64,000 bases of DNA from Altererythrobacter sp. KTW20L (GTDB lineage: Bacteria > Pseudomonadota > Alphaproteobacteria > Sphingomonadales > Sphingomonadaceae), in NCBI RefSeq assembly GCF_023501975.1, contig NZ_JAMFLH010000005.1, forward strand, positions 179,691-243,690, given 5' to 3'. How positions within the stretch are numbered: the first letter of the stretch is position 1; each line of letters begins with the position of its first letter. This document shows positions 26,820 through 35,348 of the stretch, in pieces. A program made the translations under genes and the position numbers. Below the pieces are notes generated by a model. That model saw nothing but the letters and a program-made list of their open reading frames with translations. It was not told the origin of the DNA and did no database searches.

Positions 26820-27178
26820 CGCAGCATCGCCGAAATACGCGGCCGCACCCTGAGGAACCGCAGGTAAAGCCATTCCATCGCCCGCAGCACGGGCCGCCAG
26901 CGTGCCGCCAGGCCCAACGGGCGCAGCAGCGGGATGGCGCGCCACATGGCGGCAAAGGCAGCGGCACCGGACAGCAGCACGCCGTGCTCCTGCGCATGGA
27001 AGCGGGCGAGCAGGTCCTCGCGCCGGATCGGGCAGCTTTCGTCCGCCGCATCCACCGCGTCGATGAAGAGGATCGCGCCATTCCGGTCGAGCCGCCGCAT
27101 CAGCGCGATCTCGCGGCGGCACAGCGGGCAGTTGCCATCGTGCCAGACCACCAGCCTGCCGTTTGCATCAGTTGTCAT
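26816..27178 (-). CDS. DCC family thiol-disulfide oxidoreductase-like protein (DUF393)
   Basis: 120 residues beginning with the DxxCPLC signature: VVWHDGNCPLCRREIALMRRLD, characteristic of the DCC/DUF393 family, thioredoxin-like proteins with a CxxC near the N-terminus. Its cellular role is generally unknown. I chose the ATG at 27178; another ATG four codons upstream (27190) is possible and neither has a clear ribosome site. It overlaps the convergent esterase gene by four bases and follows the LOV regulator gene on the same strand after 157 bases containing nested hairpins. Confidence 0.8.
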   Translation of the reverse strand: MTTDANGRLVVWHDGNCPLCRREIALMRRLDRNGAILFIDAVDAADESCPIRREDLLARFHAQEHGVLLSGAAAFAAMWRAIPLLRPLGLAARWRPVLRAMEWLYLRFLRVRPRISAMLR

Positions 27179-27248
27179 AGGGGGGCGCATCGCAGTCAGA
27201 TCGGGTGGGATGGAAGGAAGCGGGACATGAGGGGGGAAGGTGAGGATC

Positions 27249-27282
27249 CCGCAACTGATTTCCGACTGCGATGCAGTTGCGG
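27249..27282. promoter_or_regulatory. Nested, mutually exclusive stem-loops
   Basis: CCGCAACTG (27249-27257) pairs perfectly with CAGTTGCGG (27274-27282), while ACTGC (27265-27269) pairs with GCAGT (27273-27277) inside the same stretch. The two stems share bases and cannot form together. No T-run follows on the minus strand. It sits in the leader of the DCC gene or tail of the LOV gene. Confidence 0.4.
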
Positions 27283-27335
27283 TATGGACCTGTCCGGGCA
27301 AGGAAAAAATATGGACCTTGGGACAGGGTCGCGGT

Positions 27336-27965
27336 TTATATCCCTGCTTCAACAGCCAGCCGGATCATGTCGGCCGAAGTCTGCACGCCAAGCTTTTCCA
27401 TCGCGATGCCGCGGTGCATCTTCACGGTCTTTTCCGACAGGCCGAGCTCCCAGGCGATCTGCTTGTTGCGCAGTCCGCCCGCCACCAGTTGCAGCACTTC
27501 GAGCTGGCGCGGCGACAGGTCGCGGATCTTCAGCGAGGCACGCACCCGGCGGTTGAGGCTTGGTCCGGCGGAATCCTCTGTCAGCTCGATCTGGCTGCCG
27601 ATGAAATAGGTCAGTTCCTCGTCGTCTCCGAAGATCGGCGCCACCATCACCGCATTGCGGAACGGAGTGCCGTCCTTCTTGTAGTTGAGGATTTCGACCA
27701 GCACCGGCTTCTTCTCGCGCACGCCTTCGCGGATCGATTCGGTCAGCCAGGGTTCGCTGGCAGGTCCGGCCAAGAAGCGGCAGTTGCGGCCCACCACTTC
27801 ATCCTCGCCATAACCGGTGAGATCGCAGAAGGCCTGGTTGCAGGCAACGATGGGGTTGTCATCCAGCCGCGGATTACTGACAACGCCGGCAATCGGCGAT
27901 GCCTTGATCAATTCGGCGACCCAAGGTTCGGGATCAATGTCGATCTTGCTTCCCACAAGAAACAT
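27336..27965 (-). CDS. EL222-like blue-light LOV-HTH transcription factor
   Basis: 209 residues: an N-terminal LOV domain (about 12-130) and a C-terminal LuxR-type helix-turn-helix (about 148-209). The flavin-binding motif GRNCRFLAG contains the photoreactive Cys62, and the linked blocks [25 protein letters not shown] and [37 protein letters not shown] are nearly those of EL222 from Erythrobacter litoralis. In EL222, blue light forms a Cys-FMN adduct that frees the HTH to dimerise and activate transcription. The protein lacks only part of EL222's N-terminal extension. It stands alone upstream of a divergent FadL-type gene, a plausible target. I could not find a convincing match to the EL222 site in the divide. 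Confidence 0.93.
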   Translation of the reverse strand: MFLVGSKIDIDPEPWVAELIKASPIAGVVSNPRLDDNPIVACNQAFCDLTGYGEDEVVGRNCRFLAGPASEPWLTESIREGVREKKPVLVEILNYKKDGTPFRNAVMVAPIFGDDEELTYFIGSQIELTEDSAGPSLNRRVRASLKIRDLSPRQLEVLQLVAGGLRNKQIAWELGLSEKTVKMHRGIAMEKLGVQTSADMIRLAVEAGI

Positions 27966-28083
27966 ATAGGGAGGCTGCGCGGCGTTTGCCAGTCATTTGG
28001 ACCAGTGCATAATGCAGATTGCTGATGGACAAGCCGAACTAGCTTCGGACTTGGCGCACTTGTCTCTAGAGGCCCTGTCCAGA

Positions 28084-28103
28084 CCACCGCATTCGAACGG
28101 TGG
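28084..28103. promoter_or_regulatory. CCACCG-N8-CGGTGG inverted repeat upstream of FadL-type gene
   Basis: Perfect 6-base arms with an 8-base spacer, ending 28 bases before the outer-membrane protein start, in the divide with the LOV-HTH gene. A possible operator; no regulator is assigned. Confidence 0.4.
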
Positions 28104-28131
28104 ATAGAGCAGATTGAAACAGGATCCATCC

Positions 28132-29421
28132 ATGCCAAACCTCGATACCCGCGCTTCCGCAGCTCGTCGCCTGCGTCTGTTCGCCGCGACCTCCGCCTCG
28201 CTGGCGGCGCTGGTCCTTGCCCTGCCCGCACAGGCGACCGACGGCTATTTCCTTAATGGCGTGGGGGCCAAGGCCAAGGGCATGGGCGGGGTCGCCATCG
28301 CGATGCCGCAGGATGCACTGTCGATTGCCAGCAACCCGGCTGCGGCCACCATGCTGGAAAGCCGGGTGGACCTGGGCGTGGAGATTTTCGTGCCGGATCG
28401 CGGCGCCACCATTTCAGGCAATGGTGCCGGATTGAATGGCACCTACAGCGGCAACGGTGCCAATCCCTTCATCCTGCCCGAATTCGGCTATGTCCGTGCC
28501 CTGACAGATAGCGTTTCGATCGGCCTGACGATCAACGGCAATGGCGGCATGAACACGCAGTACGATGCCAATCCCTTTGCCAGCTTCGGTGCCACAGGAC
28601 CGGCAGGCGTTGACCTCAAGCAGGTGTTCATCTCGCCCACGGTGGCGGTGGAACTGGCCGATGGCCATTCGCTGGGCCTGTCGCCGATTCTGCTGGTGCA
28701 GGGCTTCCGGGCAACCGGCATCCAGCCTTTCACGGCTGCCTCGTCGGCCCCCACCCGCTTCACCAACCAGGGTACCGATTGGGCCTTTGGCGGCGGCTTC
28801 CGCGCAGGCTATCTCGGCCAGCTGGCACCGGGCCTTGCCATTGGCGCCTTCTACCAGTCGCGCATCGAAGCGCAGGAGTTCGACAAATATGCCGGACTGT
28901 TTGCCCAGGGCGGCGGGTTCGACGTGCCGGAAAGCTATGGCGCGGGCATTTCGGTGCAGCCTGCACCGGGCGTCCTGCTGGGCGTGGACGTGAAGCGGAT
29001 CGAATATTCCGAAGTGCAGTCGGTCGGCAATCCGCTGGCTCCGCTGTTCGGCGGCGTGCCGTTCGGGGCACAAGGCGGCCCCGGCTTCGGCTGGCGGGAT
29101 ATCACGGTGTTCAAGATCGGTGGCAGCGTGGCGGCGAGCGACAGGCTGACCCTGCGCGCAGGCTATGGCCGGTCGGGCAACCCGGTCCCGGCGTCCGAGA
29201 CCTTCCTCAACATCCTGGCGCCGGGCGTGGTGCAGGACCACTTCACCATCGGCGCAACGCTGGATCTTGGCGGCGGCAAGGAAGTGACCGCCTATGGCAT
29301 GCGCGCACCGCGCAACGAGGTGGCGGGCGCAGGCTCCATTCCGGCTCCCTATGGCGGTGGTGAAGCGGATGTTTACCTCGCCGAAACCAGCGTGGGGATC
29401 GCCTTTGGCTGGACGCTGTAG
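28132..29421 (+). CDS. FadL/TodX-type outer-membrane channel for hydrophobic compounds
   Basis: 429 residues from an ATG with AGGA seven bases upstream. A Sec signal (cleavage after AQA) is followed by TDGYFLNGVGAKAKGMGGVAIAMPQDALSIASNPAA, the conserved N-terminal hatch sequence of the FadL/TodX family. Alternating beta-strand patterns and a final aromatic (FGWTL) indicate an outer-membrane barrel. These channels admit long-chain fatty acids or monoaromatic hydrocarbons. The hydroquinone dioxygenase genes lie convergently downstream, so uptake of an aromatic precursor is a reasonable inference. It is transcribed divergently from the EL222-like regulator. Confidence 0.9.
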   Translation: MPNLDTRASAARRLRLFAATSASLAALVLALPAQATDGYFLNGVGAKAKGMGGVAIAMPQDALSIASNPAAATMLESRVDLGVEIFVPDRGATISGNGAGLNGTYSGNGANPFILPEFGYVRALTDSVSIGLTINGNGGMNTQYDANPFASFGATGPAGVDLKQVFISPTVAVELADGHSLGLSPILLVQGFRATGIQPFTAASSAPTRFTNQGTDWAFGGGFRAGYLGQLAPGLAIGAFYQSRIEAQEFDKYAGLFAQGGGFDVPESYGAGISVQPAPGVLLGVDVKRIEYSEVQSVGNPLAPLFGGVPFGAQGGPGFGWRDITVFKIGGSVAASDRLTLRAGYGRSGNPVPASETFLNILAPGVVQDHFTIGATLDLGGGKEVTAYGMRAPRNEVAGAGSIPAPYGGGEADVYLAETSVGIAFGWTL

Positions 29422-29434
29422 CCAGACTGCTCGC

Positions 29435-30424
29435 TCAGTCGAAATCGACCGGATAGGGCTTCAGCTCGCCACTGGCATAGCGTTGTTCCAGCCCCGGCGT
29501 GCCGTTTTCCATCACCATCAGCATGGCCCGCTTGGGGGCGAACCCCTGGTGGCGGATGTCGGCGGGCATCGCGCAGACATCGCCCGCCTTCATCACGATC
29601 CGCCCGCGCGGGGCGCCGGTGTTCTTGTCGGCAATGTTCCAGTGGATCTCGTCGGTCAGCTGGATGAACCATTCGTTGCGGTCATTTCCGTGGATCACCG
29701 GCAGCATGTGCTCCTCTGATGTCACGCAGCAGATGTTGGCGCGGGTGACGGCGCTGATCGACGGGTTCCATGTCACGTCCGAACGGGCGATGTGGTCGAA
29801 CAGGTTTATCGCGTGGAGCTGCCCTTCGAAGCCCGGCTCGCATTCGATATCGGGCGCATCGTAATCCAGGTCGGCAAAGGCGCGGTTGACGGGGAAGCCG
29901 CTCTCGTCCGAACGCACCGGCTTGTCGCCCGGCAGGCCCAGCATCCGGTCCGCCGCGATGAAGGCGCGCAGCAAGGGATCGCTCCGCTCCTTGCCTTTCG
30001 GCCCCATCGGGCTGCCGGTTTCGAGCGGGGCATTCAACGGATCGTAGCCTTCGGAAATCCAGTCCTGCGAAATCGTCATGAAGGCCGCGCTGACTGCATC
30101 GGCGCTGAAGGTTTCGAGGTGGTCGGTCCCGGCATCGCGGCAACCCTTGTCATAGGTGCCGGCGAAGACATCGACCGTGCCATAGTGGTTGGTCGTGCCG
30201 AACACGTCGTCGAAGAAGATCCAGCCATAGAAGAACCCCCAGCCGATATCGCGCACCATGGCGCGCAGGAAGCGGTCGATCTCGATGATGTGGCTGCCCC
30301 TGGGCCAGCTTACATGGGCGAAATACTCGTCACGCCGGAAAGTGAAGCTGCCGAGCTGGAAAGCGGAATAGCCGGTGGTCTCGTCTTTGGAGAGCTTCTG
30401 CACGGTGGCATCCAGAACGGTCAT
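29435..30424 (-). CDS. hqdB: Hydroquinone 1,2-dioxygenase, large (beta) subunit
   Basis: 329 residues, catalytic subunit of the two-component hydroquinone dioxygenase (HapD/PnpD/HqdB type), which cleaves hydroquinone to 4-hydroxymuconic semialdehyde in the cytoplasm. The iron ligands known from PnpD (His, Asn, Glu and a second His at positions 256, 258, 262 and 303 there, as I recall) are matched in spacing: H-G-N-D-R-N-E at 245-251 and His292 in DIRHQGF, exactly 47 residues after the first His. Size matches the known 37-38 kDa subunit. The start is one base after the small-subunit stop, so the pair is an operon. The next enzyme is encoded divergently. Confidence 0.88.
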   Translation of the reverse strand: MTVLDATVQKLSKDETTGYSAFQLGSFTFRRDEYFAHVSWPRGSHIIEIDRFLRAMVRDIGWGFFYGWIFFDDVFGTTNHYGTVDVFAGTYDKGCRDAGTDHLETFSADAVSAAFMTISQDWISEGYDPLNAPLETGSPMGPKGKERSDPLLRAFIAADRMLGLPGDKPVRSDESGFPVNRAFADLDYDAPDIECEPGFEGQLHAINLFDHIARSDVTWNPSISAVTRANICCVTSEEHMLPVIHGNDRNEWFIQLTDEIHWNIADKNTGAPRGRIVMKAGDVCAMPADIRHQGFAPKRAMLMVMENGTPGLEQRYASGELKPYPVDFD

Positions 30425-30425
30425 C

Positions 30426-30923
30426 TCACTTGTCTCCCATGACGCAGATTTCGGACCAGCGCTTGACCGTTTCGGGGCCATCGACGGTTTGCAGGATGGC
30501 GACCGAGGGATTGGCGGAGGCCATCTGGTAGGCCGCGCCCCGCGGCAGCAGCACCTGGTGCCCGCGCCGGGCGACCACGCGGCCCATCGGCGGGCCGTTG
30601 GGCTTGGCGCCAAGCCGCACCGCGCCGCCCTCGTGCCCCGGAACCTGGGCGTCTTCCAGCTTGACGAAATGGAAGGCGATCTCGCCGTCCATCACGATGG
30701 CGAATTCATCGTGCGGGGCAGCGTACCATGCGCTCTCGCCCTCGGCCCGCACGACCTCGGCGGTATATTCGAGGTTCTGGACCACGGCCACGCGCTCAAA
30801 GGGTTTGGCTGACCCGGCCACTTCGAACACGTTGGAAAAGGCATATTTGCGCAGGTCGTCGTCCAGCTCGATCACGCCCTTTTCGTAGGAATCGAGCGCT
30901 CCGATGCGCGTGGTGTAAGCCAT
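30426..30923 (-). CDS. hqdA: Hydroquinone 1,2-dioxygenase, small (alpha) subunit
   Basis: 165 residues, about 18 kDa, the expected size of the small subunit of hydroquinone dioxygenase (HapC/PnpC/HqdA). It looks like a single cupin: AAPHDEFAIVMDGEIAFHFVKLED and GHQVLLPRGAAYQM. The small subunit is thought to be structural and lacks the iron site. The start ATG is preceded by GGAGGAC-like sequence and the gene directly precedes the catalytic subunit. Assignment depends on the partnership with the large subunit, which carries the diagnostic ligands. Confidence 0.82.
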   Translation of the reverse strand: MAYTTRIGALDSYEKGVIELDDDLRKYAFSNVFEVAGSAKPFERVAVVQNLEYTAEVVRAEGESAWYAAPHDEFAIVMDGEIAFHFVKLEDAQVPGHEGGAVRLGAKPNGPPMGRVVARRGHQVLLPRGAAYQMASANPSVAILQTVDGPETVKRWSEICVMGDK

Positions 30924-31078
30924 GGCTGTCCTCCAGTGCGGCGCTTTTGGTGCAGCCGTCAGGGGCAAGCTATCACTGCGGGCTGGCCATGGGAACGCGA
31001 TAATTCGGAGGCCATATTGACCGCGCCAGCCGCCACGGTCAGGGTCCGCGCAAACAGAACCATGGCGAGGATCCTGCA

Positions 31079-32500
31079 GTGAAAACCGACACCCGCTTCT
31101 ATATCGACGGCCAATGGACCGACCGGCCCCAGGCCCCGCTGATCCCCGTCCTCAACCCCTACACGGAGGAAGCGTTCGGCCAGATCGCTGCGGGCAGCGC
31201 GGCGGACGTGGACCTTGCCGTGGCCGCAGCAAACCGCGCCTTCGCCAGCTTCTCGGGCACCACGGTGGCAGAGCGCGTGGCCCTGCTCACCCGCATCCGC
31301 GACTTGCTGGAGGAACGCAGCGAAGAGTTCGCCCAGGCCATCGTGGCCGAGATGGGTGCGGCGATCACCTTTGCCCGCGGCGGGCAGGTGCATTTCGGGA
31401 TCGAGCATGTGCGCTCGGTGCTGACAGTGCTGGAGGACTATGCCTTCGACACCCAGGTCAACGGCATCCACGTGCGGCGCGAACCGATCGGCGTCTGCGC
31501 CCTAATCACCCCGTGGAATTGGCCGCTGTACCAGATCACCGCCAAGGTCGCCCCCGCCATCGCGGCAGGCTGCACCGTGGTGCTGAAGCCGAGCGAGCTG
31601 TCACCGTTCAGCGCCCTGCTGTTCGCGCAGGTGATGCACGATGCGGGGACACCGGCGGGCGTGTTCAACCTCGTCAACGGCACCGGAGAGGAAGTTGGCG
31701 CGGCGATGAGCGCACACCCGGACGTGGACATGGTATCCTTCACCGGCTCCACCCGCGCGGGCGTGCTGGTGGCCCAGGCCGCCGCTCCCACGATCAAGCG
31801 CGTGGTGCAGGAACTGGGCGGCAAGTCGCCCAACGTCTTCCTGCCCGACGCCGATTTCGCCTCTGCCGTGCCCAAGGGCGTGCTGGGAGCCATGCGCAAT
31901 GTCGGCCAGTCCTGCGCCGCCCCCACCCGCATCGTCGTGCCGCGCAATCGCCTGGCCGAGGTGGAGGCTATCGCCGCCGAGACCGCCAACGGCATCATTG
32001 TCGGCAATCCGCTGGACGAGGCCTGCGTGATCGGCCCGCTGGCCAATGCCCCGCAATTCGCCAAGGTGCAGGAACTGATCCAGGCCGGGATCGACGAAGG
32101 CGCGCGGCTGATCTGCGGCGGCACCGGCCGGCTCAATGGCCTCAACCACGGCTTCTTCGCCCGCCCCACGATCTTCTCAGACGTAACGACCGAGATGCGC
32201 GTGGCGCAGGAGGAGATCTTCGGCCCCGTGGTGGTAATCCAGCCCTATGATGACGAGGAAGACGCGGTGCGCATCGCCAACGCCACCGTCTATGGCCTGT
32301 CGAGCCACGTGCAGAGCGCCGACCACGAAGCCGCCCGCCGCGTGGCGGGCCGCATCCGCGCTGGCCAGGTCCACATCAACTACCCCGCATGGTCCGGCTT
32401 CGCGCCGTTCGGCGGCTATCGCCAATCGGGCAACGGCCGCGAATACGGCGTATTCGGGCTGGAGGAATATTGCGAGGTCAAGGCGATCCTCGGCTATTGA
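31079..32500 (+). CDS. Aldehyde dehydrogenase, probable 4-hydroxymuconic semialdehyde dehydrogenase
   Basis: 473 residues from a GTG start (GAGGA upstream; the nearby ATG at 31062 runs into a stop). NAD(P)-dependent aldehyde dehydrogenase with the Asn-containing ITPWNWPLYQ, the Glu245 motif VQELGGKSPN and catalytic Cys279 in VGQSCAAPTR. In the 4-hydroxyacetophenone and nitrophenol pathways, a dehydrogenase of this class (HapE) turns 4-hydroxymuconic semialdehyde into maleylacetate. Divergent arrangement with the hydroquinone dioxygenase genes across a 155-base gap supports that role. A maleylacetate reductase was not seen in the window. General aldehyde detoxification is the alternative. Confidence 0.85.
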   Translation: MKTDTRFYIDGQWTDRPQAPLIPVLNPYTEEAFGQIAAGSAADVDLAVAAANRAFASFSGTTVAERVALLTRIRDLLEERSEEFAQAIVAEMGAAITFARGGQVHFGIEHVRSVLTVLEDYAFDTQVNGIHVRREPIGVCALITPWNWPLYQITAKVAPAIAAGCTVVLKPSELSPFSALLFAQVMHDAGTPAGVFNLVNGTGEEVGAAMSAHPDVDMVSFTGSTRAGVLVAQAAAPTIKRVVQELGGKSPNVFLPDADFASAVPKGVLGAMRNVGQSCAAPTRIVVPRNRLAEVEAIAAETANGIIVGNPLDEACVIGPLANAPQFAKVQELIQAGIDEGARLICGGTGRLNGLNHGFFARPTIFSDVTTEMRVAQEEIFGPVVVIQPYDDEEDAVRIANATVYGLSSHVQSADHEAARRVAGRIRAGQVHINYPAWSGFAPFGGYRQSGNGREYGVFGLEEYCEVKAILGY

Positions 32501-32595
32501 TCGCCCGCCTCGGTTCGGAACCGGCCCGCGATTTCGTCCATTGGTGACAGGACAAGGCGGACAATTCCCGCGCCTGCCACCGATGGAGAAGTGCG

Positions 32596-32763
32596 ATGAG
32601 CTCGCTTTGGAGCCTGATTACCGTCCTCGGCCCGATCCTGCTGTTCGGCGCGATCATCTGGGCCACCCTCTACACCAAACGCGCCCGCCGCTCGAACCTC
32701 GACCGCGCCGAGCGCGGGGCGAAAGAAGTGCGCGAGGAGATCGAGGAGGATCCTCGGCAGTAG
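32596..32763 (+). CDS. Small single-pass membrane protein (55 residues)
   Basis: A 55-residue gene with a good GGAGAA ribosome site. It starts MSSLWSLITVLGPILLFGAI and has one transmembrane helix (about 6-27), then a charged cytoplasmic tail rich in Arg and Glu (RARRSNLDRAERGAKEVREE). Codon use is like its neighbours. Proteins of this shape are common as conserved hypothetical genes in sphingomonads. Role unknown; it lies between the aldehyde dehydrogenase and an HWE kinase gene on the other strand. Confidence 0.7.
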   Translation: MSSLWSLITVLGPILLFGAIIWATLYTKRARRSNLDRAERGAKEVREEIEEDPRQ

Positions 32764-32805
32764 TTCCTCCGTCACGGCCCGCATTCAATCACCCCCGGCG
32801 ATCGA

Positions 32806-33735
32806 TCAGTCCAGTTCTGCCCCCTCAATCACGATCACACAGTGGATTCCGGAAGTCTCGTGAACCACCTTCACATCCGTCAGCCCGTTCTGTGTTCGCA
32901 GGAACAAGGCCCCCATGTCTTTCCCGGTTGTCGCCGCATCCGGGGGGCCACCTACTTCCTTCCAGGTGACCACCGCCTTCCCTTGCTCATCAACTACCCA
33001 GGTCACCGCAATACGTCCGCCCGGTACCGTCAGCGCGCCGTGCATCACCGCATTGGCGGCCAGTTCGTGCAGGAATAGCAGCAGCGGAACGCAGCTTTGT
33101 GCAGGCAGATGGCAGTCCGGGCCACGAAGTTCCAGGGTTTGTCGGCCACAGAAGGGAGAGCAGGCTTCCAGCACGATAGTACGCAGGCGGCACCTGTTGA
33201 CCGCAACTTTCCGCAGCAGGGTGTAGGCATTGCCAAGTGCCAGTAGACGGCTGCGGAAGGCCTCCGGAAACTCATCAGGATTCGAAATGCGAAGTGTTTG
33301 CGTTGCGATCGCTTGCACGATTGCCAGTGTATTGCCGACCCGGTGGAGCAGTTCGTCGGTCTGGTGTTCCGCTGCCTTTTTGGCAACTTCGAGATCGGCC
33401 ACAAGGCGGCGCAAAAGTTCCGCAACTCCGACGACAATGCTGGATACGATCAAAAACGCGAAAAACTGGATGTAGAAGGTGGACGAGCTACCAAAAAGCG
33501 ATGCGCCAAGGATTGCTGAGGCCACCGATACCGCCGCGCCCCAGCGCCAGTCCGTTACAAGGGCGATGATCATTACACTCGGAAGATAGGTCAGAAACGG
33601 CATGTTGGGGACATACGGCTCCAGAACCAACCGGATCGCTGTGGCCGTTCCCATGACAAAGCCGGCCAGATAGAAGCATTCCAGACGTGATCGCTTCGCG
33701 AGAAGGGCATCTCGGATGAGGGGAAATTTGGCCAT
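32806..33735 (-). CDS. Membrane HWE/HisKA_2-type sensor histidine kinase
   Basis: 309 residues: four hydrophobic helices in the first 105 residues, with very short extracytoplasmic loops (DUF4118-like), then a short coiled linker and a kinase core. The H-box is ELLHRVGNTLAIVQAIATQTLR (His131), as in HWE and HisKA_2 kinases, and the N-box is LLFLHELAANAVMHGAL. Such kinases are common in alphaproteobacteria and often feed general stress (PhyR) or light signalling. No response regulator is adjacent. The gene is alone, with a 460-base upstream gap. Confidence 0.85.
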   Translation of the reverse strand: MAKFPLIRDALLAKRSRLECFYLAGFVMGTATAIRLVLEPYVPNMPFLTYLPSVMIIALVTDWRWGAAVSVASAILGASLFGSSSTFYIQFFAFLIVSSIVVGVAELLRRLVADLEVAKKAAEHQTDELLHRVGNTLAIVQAIATQTLRISNPDEFPEAFRSRLLALGNAYTLLRKVAVNRCRLRTIVLEACSPFCGRQTLELRGPDCHLPAQSCVPLLLFLHELAANAVMHGALTVPGGRIAVTWVVDEQGKAVVTWKEVGGPPDAATTGKDMGALFLRTQNGLTDVKVVHETSGIHCVIVIEGAELD

Positions 33736-34198
33736 TTTTTCTTCTTTTTTCAGGCGTTCTGGTGACCCGCGTGGAGGATCTCAATCCTCGCTGCTTCTTG
33801 TGCTACAGCATTTAGCGACCCCTTGTTGCCGCATAAACATTGCCACCCGGTTGAAGTCGCTGGCTCTGTATCATCGCCAGTCCAGATTCCCGATGCCGCA
33901 AACGGGTGGCTTGCTGCTTAACCTGCTTTGCCATGGCAGATGCCCCTGGCCTCCACGCCACCAAACCCTTTCCTACACCCCCCGAACAGTGCGACGAAGC
34001 GGCAACCCTGCCCGTAAGGATCACCGCCCGCCATGTCCGCAGTTCTCCCAGCCCCCTGTCACTTTGTCCGCCCTCCCGTAAGATACGGAAACAACACGCA
34101 AAACAGGCCCAAAACAAAGGTGACACCCTGTCACTTCTGTCACCTTCTCCCGGCCAGCGCTTTTGACACCCGTCCCCGCCGGGCGCATTGAGCGACCC
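33736..34198. repeat. 463-base intergenic region with clustered TGTCAC repeats
   Basis: No convincing gene. It contains AAGGTGACA (34117-34125) and its perfect inverse TGTCACCTT (34138-34146), plus a direct repeat CCCTGTCACTT at 34054-34064 and 34126-34136. The cluster sits 50-145 bases upstream of the RoxA-type gene and may be a regulatory array. The first 300 bases show nothing notable. Confidence 0.45.
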
Positions 34199-35341
34199 AT
34201 GAAACTCACCAACTTCGATATCGACCTGTTCCTGCGCGACTACTGGCAGAAGAAGCCGCTGCTGATCCGCAATCCGTGGGACCGCTGGACCAATCCGCTG
34301 GAGCCTGACGAGCTGGCCGGCCTCGCCTGCGAGGAGGGCGTGGAATCGCGGCTGGTTGTGCGCCAGGGCGAGCAACTGGCTCTGGAAGCCGGCCCCCTGC
34401 CCGAGGAGCGCTTTGGCCAGCTTGACGGCGATAGCTGCACGCTGCTGGTCCAGGCGGTCGATCACTATGTGGCCGATGTGGCCGCGCTGATCGAACCGTT
34501 CCGCTTCGTGCCCGACTGGCGGATCGACGATGTGATGGTGTCGTGGGCAGCCAATGGCGGCGGGGTCGGCCCGCATTTCGACCAGTATGACGTGTTCCTG
34601 GTGCAGGGCCTTGGCCGTCGCCGCTGGCGCATCGGCCCGCTATGCGACAGCACCACGCCCCTGCAGGACAATGACGACCTGCGCCTGATCGCGGACTTCG
34701 TAGCCACCGACGAATGGGTGCTGGAACCGGGCGACATCCTCTATGTCCCGCCGCGCTTTGCCCATGATGGCGTGGCGGTGAGCGACGATTGCATGACCTA
34801 TTCGATCGGCTTCCGCGCCCCGTCGCTGGCCGAACTGGTCGAAGGCTGGTGCGAGCACCAGGCCGATGCCTCGCCCGATGAACTGCGCTTTGCCGACCCG
34901 GACCTTGCGCGGCAGGCCAATGCGGGCGAGATCGCCCCGCCCGCGCTCGACCGGCTCTATGCCATGGTGAGCCAGGCCCTGGCAGACCGGCCTGCGTTCG
35001 ACCGCTGGTTCGGCTGCCACGCCACCCAGCCCAAATACCCTGACATCGACTGGCGGCCCGAAGACATGGTGGATGAGGGCGAAGTGCTGGCCTTGATGGC
35101 CGCAGGCACTCCGCTGGTCCGCAACCCCGCCAGCCGCTTTGCCTTCACGCAGGCTGGCGATGGAGCCGTGGTGCTGTTCGTCGATGGCGAGGCGTTCGAG
35201 TGCTCGGGCGATCTGGCGGAGTTTGCGCCAATCCTGTGTGCTGCAACAACAGTGCAGGCGCCTGCCACTTCGGCGGAAGTCGCCGCGCTGGTCGCCACGC
35301 TGGTCAACCGCGGCAGTCTGGCGTTCGAGGAGGCGGAATAG
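34199..35341 (+). CDS. roxA: RoxA/YcfD-type ribosomal protein arginine hydroxylase (JmjC)
   Basis: 380 residues. The N-terminal [15 protein letters not shown] and the central [21 protein letters not shown] identify the bacterial ribosomal oxygenase family, Fe(II)/2-oxoglutarate enzymes that hydroxylate an Arg of ribosomal protein uL16. The iron triad is His126, Asp128 and His189 (PPRFAHDG). A C-terminal winged-helix-like dimer domain follows, and the length fits YcfD (about 373). Start at the ATG 34199. Followed after seven bases by the RluE-type gene, so two ribosome modification functions are linked. Confidence 0.9.
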   Translation: MKLTNFDIDLFLRDYWQKKPLLIRNPWDRWTNPLEPDELAGLACEEGVESRLVVRQGEQLALEAGPLPEERFGQLDGDSCTLLVQAVDHYVADVAALIEPFRFVPDWRIDDVMVSWAANGGGVGPHFDQYDVFLVQGLGRRRWRIGPLCDSTTPLQDNDDLRLIADFVATDEWVLEPGDILYVPPRFAHDGVAVSDDCMTYSIGFRAPSLAELVEGWCEHQADASPDELRFADPDLARQANAGEIAPPALDRLYAMVSQALADRPAFDRWFGCHATQPKYPDIDWRPEDMVDEGEVLALMAAGTPLVRNPASRFAFTQAGDGAVVLFVDGEAFECSGDLAEFAPILCAATTVQAPATSAEVAALVATLVNRGSLAFEEAE

Positions 35342-35348
35342 AGCCGCC

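Noticed and set aside
27966..28131. EL222 binding site between the LOV-HTH and FadL-type genes
   Set aside because: Only half-matches with wrong spacing to the RGNCYWWRGNCY pattern I recall were seen; not enough to call.
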